Assembly (NCBI GenBank): GCA_964427955.1
Contig: CAYRWY010000353.1
Coordinates: 1-6,268, forward strand
Direction of reading: 5' to 3'
DNA: 6,268 nt
Origin: JACRBK01 sp964427955
Lineage (GTDB): Bacteria; Chloroflexota; Anaerolineae; Aggregatilineales; Aggregatilineaceae
Shown: positions 6,218-6,268 of the stretch, piece after piece
How positions within the stretch are numbered: position 1 is the first letter of the stretch
Layout of the letters: each line of letters opens with the position of its first letter
The notes under the pieces: generated by a model
The model's database searches: none
Told to the model about the DNA's origin: nothing
Seen by the model: only the letters and a program-made list of their open reading frames with translations
Translations under genes and position numbers: made by a program

Positions 6218-6268
6218 CCAATAGCTAAACTTTTGCCTGGGAGATTTACCTCACCCCTCAATCCCCTC
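6218..6268. repeat. Inverted partial copy of the palindromic repeat, cut by the window end
   Basis: Bases 6218-6257 match the reverse complement of 128-167 at 37 of 40 positions. They contain ACTTTTGCC, then GAGATTTACCTCACCCC, leading into CCCCTC, which probably begins the next hairpin beyond the window. It starts 8 nt after the protease stop, so it may also mark the 3' end of that transcript. No U-tract terminator is visible in the part shown. Confidence 0.8.

Overview
The window is a GC-rich stretch (about 60-65% G+C by eye) with five genes, all on the + strand, set between unusually rich intergenic palindromes. The long hairpins built from CCCCTCTCC/GGAGAGGGG and CCTCACCCC/GGGGTGAGG, the extended -10 promoter and the style of the exported proteins (a PTPTPSP linker) suggest an environmental Chloroflexota bacterium, probably Anaerolineae-like. 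That assignment is inference from general familiarity. No marker gene in the window proves it.

Layout: (1) Bases 1-167 hold a composite palindromic repeat. (2) Bases 221-1895 form a two-gene phosphatase operon: a calcineurin-type metallophosphoesterase (268-1266) overlaps by 4 nt a histidine phosphatase of the phosphoglycerate-mutase superfamily (1263-1895), with an extended -10 promoter just upstream. (3) Bases 1896-2267 form a 372-nt intergenic region with four TTTCAGC-like heptamers, a small hairpin and a second copy of the composite repeat. (4) Bases 2268-4868 carry a METTL7/UbiE-like SAM methyltransferase and, 18 nt later, a secreted three-part serine hydrolase of the beta-lactamase/penicillin-binding-protein class C fold. 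(5) After an 88-nt spacer with an 11-bp inverted repeat comes a subtilisin-like (S8) protease (4957-6209). Its signal peptide and its catalytic domain lie in different reading frames. (6) The window ends in an inverted partial copy of the repeat that began it.

The first two genes are clearly co-translated. The methyltransferase and hydrolase are probably co-transcribed, and the protease may belong to the same transcript. The last two proteins look exported. I see no pathway that ties all five together and no defence, CRISPR, phage or biosynthetic system. The points most worth a second look are the displaced signal peptide of the protease and the mosaic, inverted arrangement of the intergenic repeats.
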